NCBI RefSeq assembly: GCF_011386835.1
Contig: NW_027052973.1
Span: 1-64,000 of the forward strand
Length of the DNA: 64,000 bases
Source: Chrysemys picta bellii
Lineage: Eukaryota; Chordata; Testudines; Emydidae
Direction of reading: 5' to 3'
Both the position numbers and the translations under genes were made by a program. Under the pieces are notes generated by a model. It saw nothing but the letters and a program-made list of their open reading frames with translations. It was not told the DNA's origin and made no database searches. Within the stretch, counting starts at the first letter, position 1. Every line of letters starts with the position of its first letter. This document shows, piece by piece, positions 54,939-64,000 of this stretch.

Positions 54939-54946
54939 ATTATGCA

Positions 54947-55239
54947 TGACTTCATTATTAAGGAAGTGAATTATACTCCAGAAGATGTTCCTTTCCAAAG
55001 TTAAGACCCAGAACCAGACAGCTTAGAGTAGTTTATATTTCAAAGAGTTGCAACAAAATTGCTTGTCAGCTGCACCAGGAATTGGGAATTTAAAAAGACT
55101 TATGAGTAAATTTTCAAAGGCACCATTAGTCAGTGGGAGTTGGGCTCCAAGGATGCCTTTCAAAACACTACCCCCTACAGTATTAGGAAATCTTATTTGT
55201 TTCTAGCGGCTAATGCAGAACCATTCCCTAGTGCTTTGT
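54947..55239. other. Intronic DNA with a short palindromic phrase
   Basis: About 55107-55175 has AAATTTTCAAAGGCACC facing ATGCCTTTCAAAA, a small palindromic unit like those elsewhere in the window. Confidence 0.4.
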
Positions 55240-55400
55240 CCAGTTTAGCTTTAAGTTACTCAAGCAGAGGATATGCCGTGTTGTTGTAGCTGTGTTGGTC
55301 CCAGGATATTAGAGAGACAAGGTGGGTGAAATGATATTGTTCATTGGACCAACTTCTGATGGCGAGAGAGACAAGCAGAGGAGTCAAGCAACAATTGAGT
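55240..55400 (+). mobile_element. Interspersed repeat tail (Penelope-like wording)
   Basis: The phrase GTTGTAGCTGTGTTGGTCCC, then TATTAGAGAGACAAGGTGGG and TTGGACCAACTTCTG, recurs inverted at 57518-57620. Its layout resembles the Penelope-like tails at 587 and 26744, but the class is uncertain. Confidence 0.5.
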
Positions 55401-55790
55401 CGGTGTCACAATCAGGACATGTGCGGGATATTCAAGTTACATTCAGCCTCAGAAATGTGTTTGGATCTGTGAGTACCCACAGTAGTCAAAAAAAGGATAG
55501 GACAAGATTTGTTTTTATGTAGGGGAATGTAAATATGAATGCACAAGCAGTTTCAGTGTCTCTAAGAAATGACAAAATTACTACTGTCGTGTACCAATAA
55601 TTTAATCAGAATTGTAAAAAATATTTTAAAATATAAAACCCAGCATTCATGCAATGTGAAGACTGCACAGTTCATTATAAACTCTGGCAATGCAAAGCAG
55701 AAACTGCAGTTCCAACAGCAACTTTTATTGCTTGATTTGAAGCAAGGCTGAATTATATAAATTAGAGGTTTATCCAGAAGAAAAGAGTGT
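55401..55790. other. Intronic DNA, nothing recognised
   Basis: AT-rich, without features. Confidence 0.4.
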
Positions 55791-56003
55791 GGTTCTCATA
55801 CTATTGTAGTGGTGACCCCTTTCACATAGCTAGCCTCTGAGTGTGACCCCCCCCTTATAAATTAAAAACACTTGTTTACATATTTAACACCATTATAAAT
55901 GCTGGGGGCAAAGCAGGGTTTGGGGTGGAGGCTGACAGCTCGCGACGCCCCATGTAATAACCTCACGACCCCGAGGGGTCACGACCCCCAGTTTGAGAAC
56001 CCC
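55791..56003. mobile_element. hAT-like miniature transposon, second copy of the 31699 family
   Basis: Shares GGTGACCCCTTTCACATAGC, ATTTAACACCATTATAAATG and the end CAGTTTGAGAACCCCTG with the element at 31699-31907. The left end is damaged (TGTGGTTCTCATAC), and no target duplication is visible. Confidence 0.8.
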
Positions 56004-57084
56004 TGGTTCTACTAGTACACTGTATTTGCACTACATGGTACATATGAACCATTTACTATTCCTCTTTGGGGTAAAGTATTACTGCTCATTACAAAAGGCC
56101 CATCTTTTTATGTCTTATGCTGCACAACAGCTGATTAACATTGAAGTTGGACCCTTTTTATTTCTAACTGTGCAACCTCAGCATGTTTTCTGCATTGATT
56201 TTCCTAGTGTTTTCTGGGGGAAGCTGGAAGTGTGGAAGCTGGTTTTAGAAGACATTTCTCCAACTTACAGGCTCACTACTCCATAGCTATTCCATTTGCA
56301 ACCCTTATGAGTTCTGCTTTCTACTGCTGAATTCCACAAACCAATACGTGTGCACTTCCATATTTGTATTGCACTAGCATACATAGTATATTCAAGTGTG
56401 CGTGTGTAAACTTCATTTTTCTACTGCACATATCCAACATTCAATTTTGAATGATTAAATCAAAACAGATTTTGTTCAATCTAAGCAATGGAAGTCATCC
56501 TCAGTAAGCACAAAGTCCTTATCAACTTTTACGCTTCAGAGCTCAGCTGTTTCTTTTTACAACTAGGGAATGGGGAGGAATGCTTCACTCTCACCCAACA
56601 GTCAGACTGTCAAATGCAATTTGACTTTGGGTAGAGACCAGTATGGGAAGTTTACAAGAATGCTGCCAATTTCAATTCTCTAAAATAGACAAACAGCATG
56701 CTCTGATTTTGTCTCCAATTCCTTTTATAGCGTATTTCTTCTCCCCTGTTTACATTTATGCAAATCTTTTCTGCAAGGGAGAAGTTTTGCAGAAGAACGA
56801 TGAAACTGACTAGACACAAAATAAAAAAAAGATTGAGAATTGTTTTGCTAGCTTTTAGATTACAGTACTTTTAGGTGTGACCTGTCACTATAGTAGGTAC
56901 AACATTCAGACAAATGATCTTTCAAACCATGTCCCTTTAAGCCTACAATTAGAAAATTCTATATAAAAAAAAGATGCAATTGAAACTAGTATGTAACTTT
57001 AAAGTCTAGCCGCACACTTATGCACATGATTAACTTTACCAATGAGTAGTTCCACCAGACTTGAAATGTTTGCAGAATTGGGCC
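56004..57084. other. AT-rich intronic DNA
   Basis: No gene or repeat recognised; the 97-codon plus frame at 55993-56286 starts inside the hAT copy and has no domain. Confidence 0.4.
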
Positions 57085-57240
57085 CATAGCCATTATTTAT
57101 ATTATAGTAGCATCCAGGGGGCCCCAATAAGAATCAGGGTGCTATCTGAACATATAAGAAGAGGTGGTTCATACAATGAGGAGCTTACAAACTAGCTTAA
57201 AACAAGATGCAACAAGTGGGCATAAAAGAAAGGAATGAAC
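57085..57240 (-). mobile_element. MIR/CORE-type SINE, 3' half, minus
   Basis: Antisense MIR-like wording (ATTTATATTATAGTAGCATC, AATCAGGGTGCTATCTG) with the rest lost. Confidence 0.4.
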
Positions 57241-57517
57241 TAGATAATCATAGGGGTATATGGTCACAGACTAACCATATGCACAATTTAATAGCTCCAA
57301 ATCATTGTGCTGAGATATTTTGTGGGTTGTTTTTTTTTAAATTCAGAGATCAAAAAAAAAATAAGATTAGCATTCCTCACTGGCCATGTACCAAGTGAAC
57401 TATAATAGAAACAAACAGTACCCAGACAATTTAATATTTTTAAATAGGTCAGAAAATCCAGGTCAGAATTAGAGACTGTATGCAAATATTTGCCATTTAT
57501 AATGTAAGACGGACAAG
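57241..57517. other. AT-rich intronic DNA
   Basis: Contains T and A runs near 57330-57362; nothing else. Confidence 0.4.
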
Positions 57518-57620
57518 ATGGGAGATCTCTGTGTAAGCTTGAAACTTCTCTCACAGAAGTTGGTCCAATTACCTCTGCACCTTGTCTTTCTAGTATGGGC
57601 ACTGACACTTCACCAGAAGA
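57518..57620 (-). mobile_element. Inverted copy of the 55240 repeat family
   Basis: TGTAAGCTTGAAACTTCTCT, AGAAGTTGGTCCAATTACC and CTTGTCTTTCTAGTA are the antisense of the phrases at 55240-55400. Confidence 0.5.
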
Positions 57621-58203
57621 ATGACTCAGAGGTCCTTGTATGTAACCATCATACAACTGAAGACAGTGTCAAACTCTCTCTCATGGTTAAAAGCCTCCAA
57701 TCCATTGTCCAACCTGTTATTTGGAAAAATCCCATTTGATTGACAGTGAACTGACTCATCATTATGCTTGCCAACGAGTGGTCCATTATTTCAAAGATTC
57801 ATGCTGATGATCAATAGGGCTATTGAACAATAATTGACATGCTCCTCATTGAGTATACATTCTGAGAGGATATTTCCTTCAAAATACTTTCCTTCCATGA
57901 CAAAAAAATCCAGTTAGATCTAAATAATTTAACTGGGCTTAGATATATTCCCTATCTGATTCCTCAAAACCAGTACAAATCTACCCCAGGAAAGCTGAAA
58001 CTGCTTTTATTTGGTCAAGGTCCCCACTGCTGTTTTTAAACTGCTGGCAGTACCTTTTTCTGCCTCTGCTAGGATTATTTGTATGGCAACTAACAATGTC
58101 TAGTTTGTTGCTTCTTTATTATGGAATTAGATTAGACCCAACTGCTGAAATGACTGGGGATACGAGTGAAATTAAATGCAGCACATTTTACCAAGGACTC
58201 TAT
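57621..58203. other. Intronic DNA, nothing recognised
   Basis: No feature could be assigned. Confidence 0.4.
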
Positions 58204-58443
58204 GGTATGTCTGTCTACACAGCTGCCGGGAGCGAGTCTTGACAGACTCACACTTGCAGGGCTTGGGCTAGTGTGCTAAAAATAGCTCTGTAGGCACTGC
58301 TTTGACATTTGGGCTCCCTAGGCTCCACAGGCCAAACCCGGACAGCCACACTGCTATTTGTAAGCATGCTAGTGGAAGCCCCACTAAAACAAGTCTGTCC
58401 ACGCAGGCTACAAGAATTGCTCCCAGAAGCTGTGTAGACATCC
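58204..58443. mobile_element. Miniature transposon with GTCTACACAGC ends
   Basis: The left end GTCTACACAGCTGCCGGGAG and the inverted right end GTCTACACAGCTTCTGGGAG agree over about 20 bases. The end type resembles the Harbinger-like elements of this window. The flanking duplication is unclear. Confidence 0.6.
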
Positions 58444-58718
58444 TCCGAAGTCTATGTCAACTAGAAAGGCTTGCAATAAAATTAAAAGCAAATCAGATTA
58501 AAAGTTGATTTTTTTTTTAAATGGCCTAGTCTCTCAGAGGCCAAGTATCCATGAGTTTTATCTGGATGCAGAGTCAATACGTGAATATCTACGGTAGCAC
58601 ATTTCTACAGAAACCACAAGAATACAGAAACAACTTCCTTTTAAATAAACAGTAGTTGGATGAAGTCAACTGCCCAGCATGTTTTGCAACTAACTATTTT
58701 AAATTTAAGTTTGATTCA
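58444..58718. other. Intronic DNA, nothing recognised
   Basis: AT-rich, no feature. Confidence 0.4.
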
Positions 58719-58799
58719 GTTGGAGTTGGTCCTGCTTTGAGCAGCGGGTTGGACTAACTGACCTCCTGAGGTCTCTTCCAACCCTAATCTTCTATGATT
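58719..58799 (+). mobile_element. CR1 LINE, 3' end, plus orientation
   Basis: GAGCAGCGGGTTGGACTAAC, CTCCTGAGGTCTCTTCCAAC and TTCTATGATT are the sense CR1 3' end. Only about 80 bases remain. Confidence 0.85.
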
Positions 58800-59445
58800 A
58801 CAAGTGAATTTGATGACACAGAAGTAGGTTTGTTGTCTTGTTACTATGGAAGTCAGCAACAAAAGCCTCTTTCTTAAAGGGGCATTAATTTGGAGTTATC
58901 AAGAGCATAATTTAAATACTGTACCTAACCTGCAGTTGTATCCTCACAGGCAGGCCTTTTTACCCACCTGGAGCCCTACTAGTTCAATGGACTCTAAAAG
59001 TGATCTGATAGCAGATCTGTTAGCTTTAGCCAATATAATTGTTACTCAAGAAGCTTTCTAATTTGTGCACATTAGAGCAGGGTAACAGTAATGGAAGACT
59101 TAAGTTACAGGATGATGGACCTTGATGGCAAGGGGAAGTTTGAAGAAATCTGCTACATCCTCTACATTCTCAAGTAGGCCATGCAACGTGCCTACATAGC
59201 TTCATAGCAACATTGCAATTTGTGGTTCAGGACACCCAGTTAAAGAGCAACGTCTTGTTTCATTCTCCAGAATGAGGAAGCTCATGACTTTCACTGAGAT
59301 AATCCACATAGTTTCAGAGACCAACTGTCACTTACCACACAAATTAGGTTTGACTCAATTTTTTTGTTTGTTTTTAAACCTTGGCTTAAAAACAAACAAG
59401 TTATGCTTGTGCAATATTATCGCTGTGGTAGAACTGAAGTGAGGA
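58800..59445. other. Intronic DNA next to the DIRS end
   Basis: Nothing recognised. It ends with GAACTGAAGTGAGG against the DIRS terminus. Confidence 0.4.
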
Positions 59446-59800
59446 AAAAGACGGTTACTCACCGTTGTAACTGTTGTTCTTCGAGATGTGTTGCTCATAT
59501 CCATTCCATTAGGTGTGTGCGCGCCGCGTGCACGATCGTCGGAAGATTTTTACCCTAGCAACACCGGCGGGTCGGCTGTGGAGCCCCCTAGAGTGGCGCC
59601 TTCATGGCGCTGAATATATACCCCAGCCGACCCGGCGCCCCCTCAGTTCCTTCTTGCCGGCTACTCCGACAGTGGGGACGGGGGGCGGGTTTGGAATGGA
59701 TATGAGCAACACATCTCGAAGAACAACAGTTACAACGGTGAGTAACCGTCTTTTCTTCTTCGAGTGCTTGCTCATATCCATTCCATTAGGTGACTCCCAA
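59446..59800. repeat. DIRS right terminus: 62-base perfect inverted repeat plus partial third copy
   Basis: Arm 1 (59446-59507) and arm 2 (59693-59754) are identical when one is inverted, 62 of 62 bases; they contain ACGGTTACTCACCGTTGTAA and TGTTGCTCATATCCATTCC. A 185-base spacer separates them. A third, partial copy in the orientation of arm 1 follows (about 59755-59793: CTTCGAGTGCTTGCTCATAT, then CCATTCCATTAGGTG). By analogy with DIRS1, the outer part would be the right inverted terminal repeat and the inner partial copy the internal complementary region that helps circle formation. That assignment is inference, because the left terminus is not seen. Confidence 0.85.
59613..59649 (+). promoter_or_regulatory. 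TATA box and initiator in the DIRS terminal repeat
   Basis: AATATATA at 59613-59620 is followed about 30 bases later by an initiator-like TCAGTT (59643-59648). The orientation is plus, that is, into the element and antisense to its genes. If the left terminal repeat is the inverted copy, the same promoter there would drive the three frames. A donor-like ACG|GTGAGTAA lies at 59737/59738 in arm 2. Confidence 0.5.
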
Positions 59801-59807
59801 GCCCAAC

Positions 59808-60902
59808 TTAGGTGGTGGGGTCGGAGTGAGACATTGCTGTGTGCAAAACCGCTGATCCGAAGGCAGCATCGTCCCTGGACTGCTGCACTAGTGCATAGTG
59901 AGCTGTAAACGTGTGGACTGATGACCAAACCGCCGCTCTACAGATGTCCTGGATCGGAACTTGCGCCAGGAAAGCAGTCGAGGAAGCTTGGGCCCTCGTG
60001 GAGTGAGCGGTGAGGTGCGGTGCTGAGACACCTGCCAGGTCATAGCAAGTCCGGATGCAAGACGTAATCCAGGAGGATAGGCGTTGTGAGGAGACCGGTG
60101 AGCCTTTCATTCGGTCGGCCACTGCAACGAAGAGTTGCGTCGTCTTTCTAAAGTGCCTTGTGCGGTCAATATAGAAGGCCAGGGCCCTGCGTACGTCCAG
60201 AGAATGCAAACGTTGATCCTGGCGAGTAGCATGTGGTTTAGGATGAAAGACCGGGAGAAATATATCCTGGTTGATATGAAAAGGAGAAACCACCTTAGGG
60301 AGAAAGGCAGGATGTGGACGAAGCTGCACTTTATCCTTATGGAAAACCGTGTAAGGGGGCTCGGATGTAAGCGCCCTGAGTTCAGAAACGCGCCTTGCTG
60401 AGGTGATGGCTACGAGGAAGGCTGTCTTCCAGGATAGGTACAGAAGTGAACAGGTGGCCAGTGGCTCGAATGGAGGACCTGTGAGCTTGGAGAGAACCAG
60501 GTTGAGGTCCCACGTCGGAACGGGCTGACGTTGTTGTGGGTACGTCCGGTCTAAGCCCTTGAGGAATCTAACGACCATCGGGTTAGAGAATACCGAGGAT
60601 GCGAGTTCCCCTGGGTGAAAGGCCGATATAGCGGCCAGGTGAACTCTAATTGAAGATATCGCCAACCCTTGCTGTTTTAGGGAGAGGAGATATTCCAAAA
60701 TGAGAGGAATAGGTGCCTGCAACGGGGACGTGGCTCGTTGTTCGCACCAACAGGAGAACCGCTTCCACTTGGCCAAGTATGTGGTCCGTGTTGAGGGCTT
60801 CCTACTGCTCAGCAGAATCTGTTGGACAGAGTGCGAGCACTGCTGCTCTGCCTGGGTGAACCATGGAGCAGCCACGCCGTGAGGTGGAGTGATTGCAGGT
60901 CG
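59808..60902 (-). CDS. DIRS tyrosine recombinase
   Basis: Integrates the circular cDNA. The frame is open from 61934 (TTG) to a stop at 59808, 708 codons, but the upper two thirds overlaps the reverse transcriptase frame and is not protein-like; the recombinase part starts near 60902. In the 708 numbering, the N-terminal SAM-like core-binding part is about 366-460 (RKPSTRTTYLAKWKRFSCWC). Catalytic residues of the family: R514/R515 in TSARRVSEL, H644 and R647 in AHSTRAQ, and the nucleophile Y680 in TAHYALV. A histidine/tryptophan position (W670) precedes it. No stop or frameshift. How translation reaches this frame (overlap near 60809-60900) is unknown: frameshift, reinitiation or splicing. 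Confidence 0.9.
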   Translation of the reverse strand, partial: RPAITPPHGVAAPWFTQAEQQCSHSVQQILLSSRKPSTRTTYLAKWKRFSCWCEQRATSPLQAPIPLILEYLLSLKQQGLAISSIRVHLAAISAFHPGELASSVFSNPMVVRFLKGLDRTYPQQRQPVPTWDLNLVLSKLTGPPFEPLATCSLLYLSWKTAFLVAITSARRVSELRALTSEPPYTVFHKDKVQLRPHPAFLPKVVSPFHINQDIFLPVFHPKPHATRQDQRLHSLDVRRALAFYIDRTRHFRKTTQLFVAVADRMKGSPVSSQRLSSWITSCIRTCYDLAGVSAPHLTAHSTRAQASSTAFLAQVPIQDICRAAVWSSVHTFTAHYALVQQSRDDAAFGSAVLHTAMSHSDPTT

Positions 60903-62968
60903 GGGTGACGCAGGCGGCCGTGGTCCTGAGAGATGAGGTCCGGGCATAATGGAAGCGGGATCGGTGTCTGAACCGAGAGCTCCAACAGTGTGGTGTACCA
61001 ATGTTGTCTCGGCCACGCTGGGGCGATCAGAATCACCTGTGCCTGGTCTCTGCGCAATTTGAGCAGTACCTTGTGGACCAGAGGAAACGGAGGGAAGGCA
61101 TAAAACAGGTGGTCCTTCCAGGGAAGGAGAAACGCGTCCGAGAGGGAGCCCGGAGCTCGACCTTGCAGGGAGCAGAACACGTGGCACTTCCTGTTGTCTC
61201 GAGATGCAAACAGGTCTATCTGGGGAAACCCCCACTTCTGGAAAACGGAATGTATGATGTCCGGACGGATAGACCACTCGTGTGTTTGAAAGGACCTGCT
61301 GAGTCGGTCCGCCAGAGTGTTCTGGACTCCAGGGAGGAACGATGCCGTGAGATGGATTGAGTGGGCGATGCAGAAGTCCCACAGGCGAATGGCCTCTTGG
61401 CATAGCATTGACGAACGTGCTCCTCCTTGCTTGTTGATGTAAAACATGGCGGTGGTGTTGTCGATGAGAACTAACACACAGCGGCCACGTAGGAGATTGA
61501 GAAATGCCTGGCACGCCAGGCGCACCGCCATCAGTTCCCGAACATTGATGTGCAGGGCTATCTGGGGTGCAGTCCACAGGCCCTGGGTATGGTGTTCGTT
61601 GAGATGGGCGCCCCAACCCAGGGATGAAGCGTCTGTGACCAGGTGCAGAGAGGGTTGTGGGGCGTGAAACGGCATCCCCTCGCAAACCACCTTGTGGTCT
61701 AGCCACCATGTGAGGGAGGTCAGGACCGAGTTCGGGACCGTGACCACCATGTTCAGGCTGTCCCGATGTGGGCGGTATCTTGATGACACCCAGGTCTGGA
61801 GTGGGCGAAGCCGAAGTCTGGCATGCCTGGTTACGTACGTGCAGGAAGCCATGTGACCCAGCAGGGTGAGGCACGACCTCACCGTGGTAGTTGGGAAGGC
61901 CTTGAGTCCTTGAATGAGGCTCGTGATGGTGCAAAAGCGATTGTCTGGCAGGATGGCTTGTGCACGTCTGGAGTCTAGAACCGCGCCGATGAATTCTATT
62001 CTCTGGGTAGGTTCTAGAGTGGATTTGTCCTTGTTAAGTAGGATACCCAACTTGTTGAATGTGTGCACTATTATGTGGACGTGATCTCGAACTTGTTCTT
62101 TGGTGCGACCGCGTACCAGCCAGTCGTCTAGGTACGGGAACACCTGTATCCCTTGCCGACGAAGGTACGCTGCCACGACAGCCATACATTTCGTGAACAC
62201 CCTTGGGGCCGAGGATAGGCCGAAGGGAAGGACTGCAAATTGGTAGTGCACCTTGCTTACCACGAACCGCAGGAAGCGTCTGTGAGGCGGGTAAATTGTT
62301 ATGTGAAAGTATGCATCTTTCATGTCGAGGGCGGCGAACCAGTCTCCAGGATCGAGGGAAGGGATAATGGTCCCCAAAGAGACCATGCGGAACTTCAACT
62401 TTACTACGAATTTGTTGAGTCCGCGCAAGTCCAAGATGGGTCGCAGACCTCCTTTGGACTTGGGAATGAGGAAGTAACGGGAATAGAATCCCCTGCCCCT
62501 TAACTCCACTGGAACCTCCTCTATGGCCCCCATAGCAAGGAGCGTGGAAACTTCCTGTATAAGAAGTTGCTCGTGAGAAGGGTCCCTGAAGAGGGACGGG
62601 GAAGGGGGGGAGGAGGGGGGGATTGAAGAAAACTGGATAGCATATCCCCTGTCCACCATGCGAAGGACCCAACGGTCCGAAGTTATAAGGGACCAGGTCC
62701 GGTGGAAATGGGAAAGGCGATCCCGAAAGGATGGGGCTGGATCCTGTGGGATGACTGGGGCGCCGTCCTCGACCGCACCTTCAAAAGTTCTGCCTGGGGC
62801 CTGAAGGTGGTCTAGGTGGCCCCTGGTTCTGACCAGGTTGAGGGCCGGTCCACCTTCTTCTACCACCTCGCCCTCGCCTCCGGGTCGAGTCCTGTCTCTG
62901 ACGAGGCGGGGGGGGGTAGAAGCGCTGAGGCTGCGGTCTAAATGGCCTGCGCTGAGGGCCCACAACAT
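60809..62968 (-). CDS. DIRS reverse transcriptase and RNase H
   Basis: Copies element RNA into DNA. 719 residues from the ATG at 62968. The reverse transcriptase core is about 130-330: LFRDPSHEQ, GGLRPILDLRGLN, the first catalytic Asp in ALDMKDAYFHI (D215), LPFGLSSAP, and YLDDW (279-283) with D281 and D282. RNase H follows at about 440-560: D446 in LVTDASS, E478 in NVRELMA, D503 in LIDNTTA, D554 in LADRLSR, all four acidic positions kept. A C-terminal tail includes QIDLFASRDN and VILIAPAWP. It overlaps the gag-like frame by 188 bases and the recombinase frame by about 90, each in a different frame. Intact. Confidence 0.93.
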   Translation of the reverse strand: MLWALSAGHLDRSLSASTPPRLVRDRTRPGGEGEVVEEGGPALNLVRTRGHLDHLQAPGRTFEGAVEDGAPVIPQDPAPSFRDRLSHFHRTWSLITSDRWVLRMVDRGYAIQFSSIPPSSPPSPSLFRDPSHEQLLIQEVSTLLAMGAIEEVPVELRGRGFYSRYFLIPKSKGGLRPILDLRGLNKFVVKLKFRMVSLGTIIPSLDPGDWFAALDMKDAYFHITIYPPHRRFLRFVVSKVHYQFAVLPFGLSSAPRVFTKCMAVVAAYLRRQGIQVFPYLDDWLVRGRTKEQVRDHVHIIVHTFNKLGILLNKDKSTLEPTQRIEFIGAVLDSRRAQAILPDNRFCTITSLIQGLKAFPTTTVRSCLTLLGHMASCTYVTRHARLRLRPLQTWVSSRYRPHRDSLNMVVTVPNSVLTSLTWWLDHKVVCEGMPFHAPQPSLHLVTDASSLGWGAHLNEHHTQGLWTAPQIALHINVRELMAVRLACQAFLNLLRGRCVLVLIDNTTAMFYINKQGGARSSMLCQEAIRLWDFCIAHSIHLTASFLPGVQNTLADRLSRSFQTHEWSIRPDIIHSVFQKWGFPQIDLFASRDNRKCHVFCSLQGRAPGSLSDAFLLPWKDHLFYAFPPFPLVHKVLLKLRRDQAQVILIAPAWPRQHWYTTLLELSVQTPIPLPLCPDLISQDHGRLRHPDLQSLHLTAWLLHGSPRQSSSARTLSNRFC

Positions 62969-63920
62969 GCATCCCCAAGGAACGCATGATCGTCCTGGAG
63001 TCCTTGAGGCTCTGCAGGCGAGAGTCCGTCTTTTCGGAAAAGAGCCCTAGTCCTTCAAAGGGCAGATCCTGCAGGGTTTGCTGCAGTTCCTGAGGCAGAC
63101 CCGAAACCTGGAGCCAGGAGATCCTCCGCATAGCGATACCTGAGGCCAGGGTTCTCGCAGCAGAGTCCGCTATGTCTAAGGAGGCCTGTAAGGAGGTCCG
63201 AGCCACCTTCTTACCCTCCTCCACCAGGGCTCCAAACTCCTCCCTGGACTCTTGGGGAACCAACTCCTTGAACTTCCCCATAGAGTTCCAGGAGTTAAAG
63301 CTATAGCGGCTCAAGAGCGCCTGTTGATTAGCCGCTCTAAGTTGCAACCCTCCGGCTGAGTAAACTTTACGGCCGAATAAATCGAGGCGCTTAGCCTCCT
63401 TCGATTTGGGCGCTGCGGCCTGCTGACCGTGGCGCTCCCTTGCGTTCACTGATGCCACCACCAGTGAACACGGCTGGGGGTGGGTATACAAGTACCCGTA
63501 GTCTTTAGACGGAACAAAGTATTTCCTTTCCACCCCTCTCGCTGTGGGTGGGATAGAGACAGGAGTCTGCCATATCGTAGATACATTGGCTTGTATCGTG
63601 CGGATCAGGGGTAACGCCACCCTCGATGGGGCATCCGCTCCGAGGATATTCACGATGGGGTCGTGCACCTCCACTATCTCCTCCGCCTGCAGGTCCATAT
63701 TACGGGCCATCCGACGCAGAAGATCTTGGTGGGCCCGAAGATCTATTGGAGGTGGACCTGTGCACGATGTGCCCGCCACTGCCTCATCCGGAGAGGAAGA
63801 GGAAGATGCCTCCGGTGGGACAGGATCCAAGGGAGGGTCCTGGGCTCCCTGCTCCTGGGCCGGAGCATCACCTGCGCTTGAGTCCAGGGCGTCAGGTGGT
63901 GCGGACACGGAAGCCTCCAT
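62781..63920 (-). CDS. DIRS gag-like protein, start uncertain
   Basis: Presumed particle or RNA-binding protein. 379 residues from the ATG at 63920, but the frame stays open to the window edge (upstream wording STISRPPPGG), so the true start may be further out. Ser/Pro-rich acidic N-terminus with SSSSSPDEAV; central conserved part with APSRVALPLI, WQTPVSIPP, KYFVPSKDYGYLY and RLDLFGRKVY; helical part RTSLQASLDIADSAARTLAS; basic C-terminus (RRRGRGGRRR) likely to bind nucleic acid. No CCHC knuckle is present. The same motifs are found in decayed form at 34860-37300 and 48060-49440. Its end overlaps the reverse transcriptase start. Confidence 0.8.
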   Translation of the reverse strand: MEASVSAPPDALDSSAGDAPAQEQGAQDPPLDPVPPEASSSSSPDEAVAGTSCTGPPPIDLRAHQDLLRRMARNMDLQAEEIVEVHDPIVNILGADAPSRVALPLIRTIQANVSTIWQTPVSIPPTARGVERKYFVPSKDYGYLYTHPQPCSLVVASVNARERHGQQAAAPKSKEAKRLDLFGRKVYSAGGLQLRAANQQALLSRYSFNSWNSMGKFKELVPQESREEFGALVEEGKKVARTSLQASLDIADSAARTLASGIAMRRISWLQVSGLPQELQQTLQDLPFEGLGLFSEKTDSRLQSLKDSRTIMRSLGMHVVGPQRRPFRPQPQRFYPPPPRQRQDSTRRRGRGGRRRWTGPQPGQNQGPPRPPSGPRQNF

Positions 63921-64000
63921 GCCCCCTGGCGGAGGCCGAGAGATGGTGGACTCCGGGGCCCTTCTAACAGAGTGGCCGGAGCGAGAGGTCGAAGCAACTG

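Larger units (their letters stand above)
59446..64000 (-). mobile_element. Young DIRS-type tyrosine-recombinase retrotransposon, 5' end beyond window
   Basis: At least 4555 bases. In minus-strand order: gag-like frame, reverse transcriptase with RNase H, tyrosine recombinase, then an inverted-repeat terminus. No LTR structure or DDE integrase is present; these are the hallmarks of DIRS1-like elements, which integrate through a circular intermediate by recombinase and leave no target duplication. All three frames are open. The higher-coordinate end, with the left terminal repeat, is outside the window. Confidence 0.92.

Noticed and set aside
60902..61934. Upper part of the long recombinase frame as real protein
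   Set aside because: It overlaps the RT/RNase H coding region in another frame and reads like a shadow (Pro/Ser/His-rich, no domain); the first codon is TTG.

Overview
This is vertebrate nuclear DNA, most likely from a turtle or close relative. The evidence is the repeat content: a nearly full-length CR1 LINE with a sauropsid-type 3' end, several older CR1 pieces, MIR/CORE-type SINEs, many short hAT-like and Harbinger-like elements, a Penelope-like tail, solo LTRs and a large DIRS-type tyrosine-recombinase retrotransposon. The species call is inference; repeat content and single-exon structure are read from the sequence.

Only one host coding exon is recognised: a 168-base, phase 0-0 exon on the minus strand (54118-54285) with clean splice sites. 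Its 56 residues match exon 2 of PGM2L1 (glucose-1,6-bisphosphate synthase). The window is therefore mostly PGM2L1 intron: 54286-64000 lies in the intron toward exon 1, and 1-54117 lies downstream of exon 2, probably intron 2. No other exon was found.

Layout. 1-6802: AT-rich intron with SINE, Penelope-like and tRNA-like repeats. 6806-11398: a complete Harbinger/PIF DNA transposon with TTA target duplication, a two-exon Myb/SANT-like DNA-binding gene on plus, an intact DDE transposase on minus, and an unexplained minus-strand reading frame inside the Myb-gene intron. 11400-34700: intron with MIR, hAT, Tigger-like, solo LTR and CR1 pieces. 34860-37300: eroded DIRS relic. 38715-40920: nested DNA transposons. 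42864-47400: near-full-length CR1 with an esterase-type ORF1 and an endonuclease/RT ORF2, broken by few lesions. 48060-49440: second DIRS relic. 49555-53500: CR1 piece split by a solo LTR, a hAT element, an LTR remnant and another CR1 tail. 54118-54285: PGM2L1 exon. 59446-64000: young DIRS element with gag-like, RT/RNase H and tyrosine recombinase frames all open, and a 62-base perfect inverted repeat at its 3' end; its 5' end is outside the window.

The mobile elements form self-contained modules. In the Harbinger element the Myb-like protein and transposase are convergent genes that families of this type use together for transposition. In the DIRS element the three overlapping frames supply particle protein, reverse transcription and recombinase-mediated integration. 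Nothing suggests that these elements serve PGM2L1.
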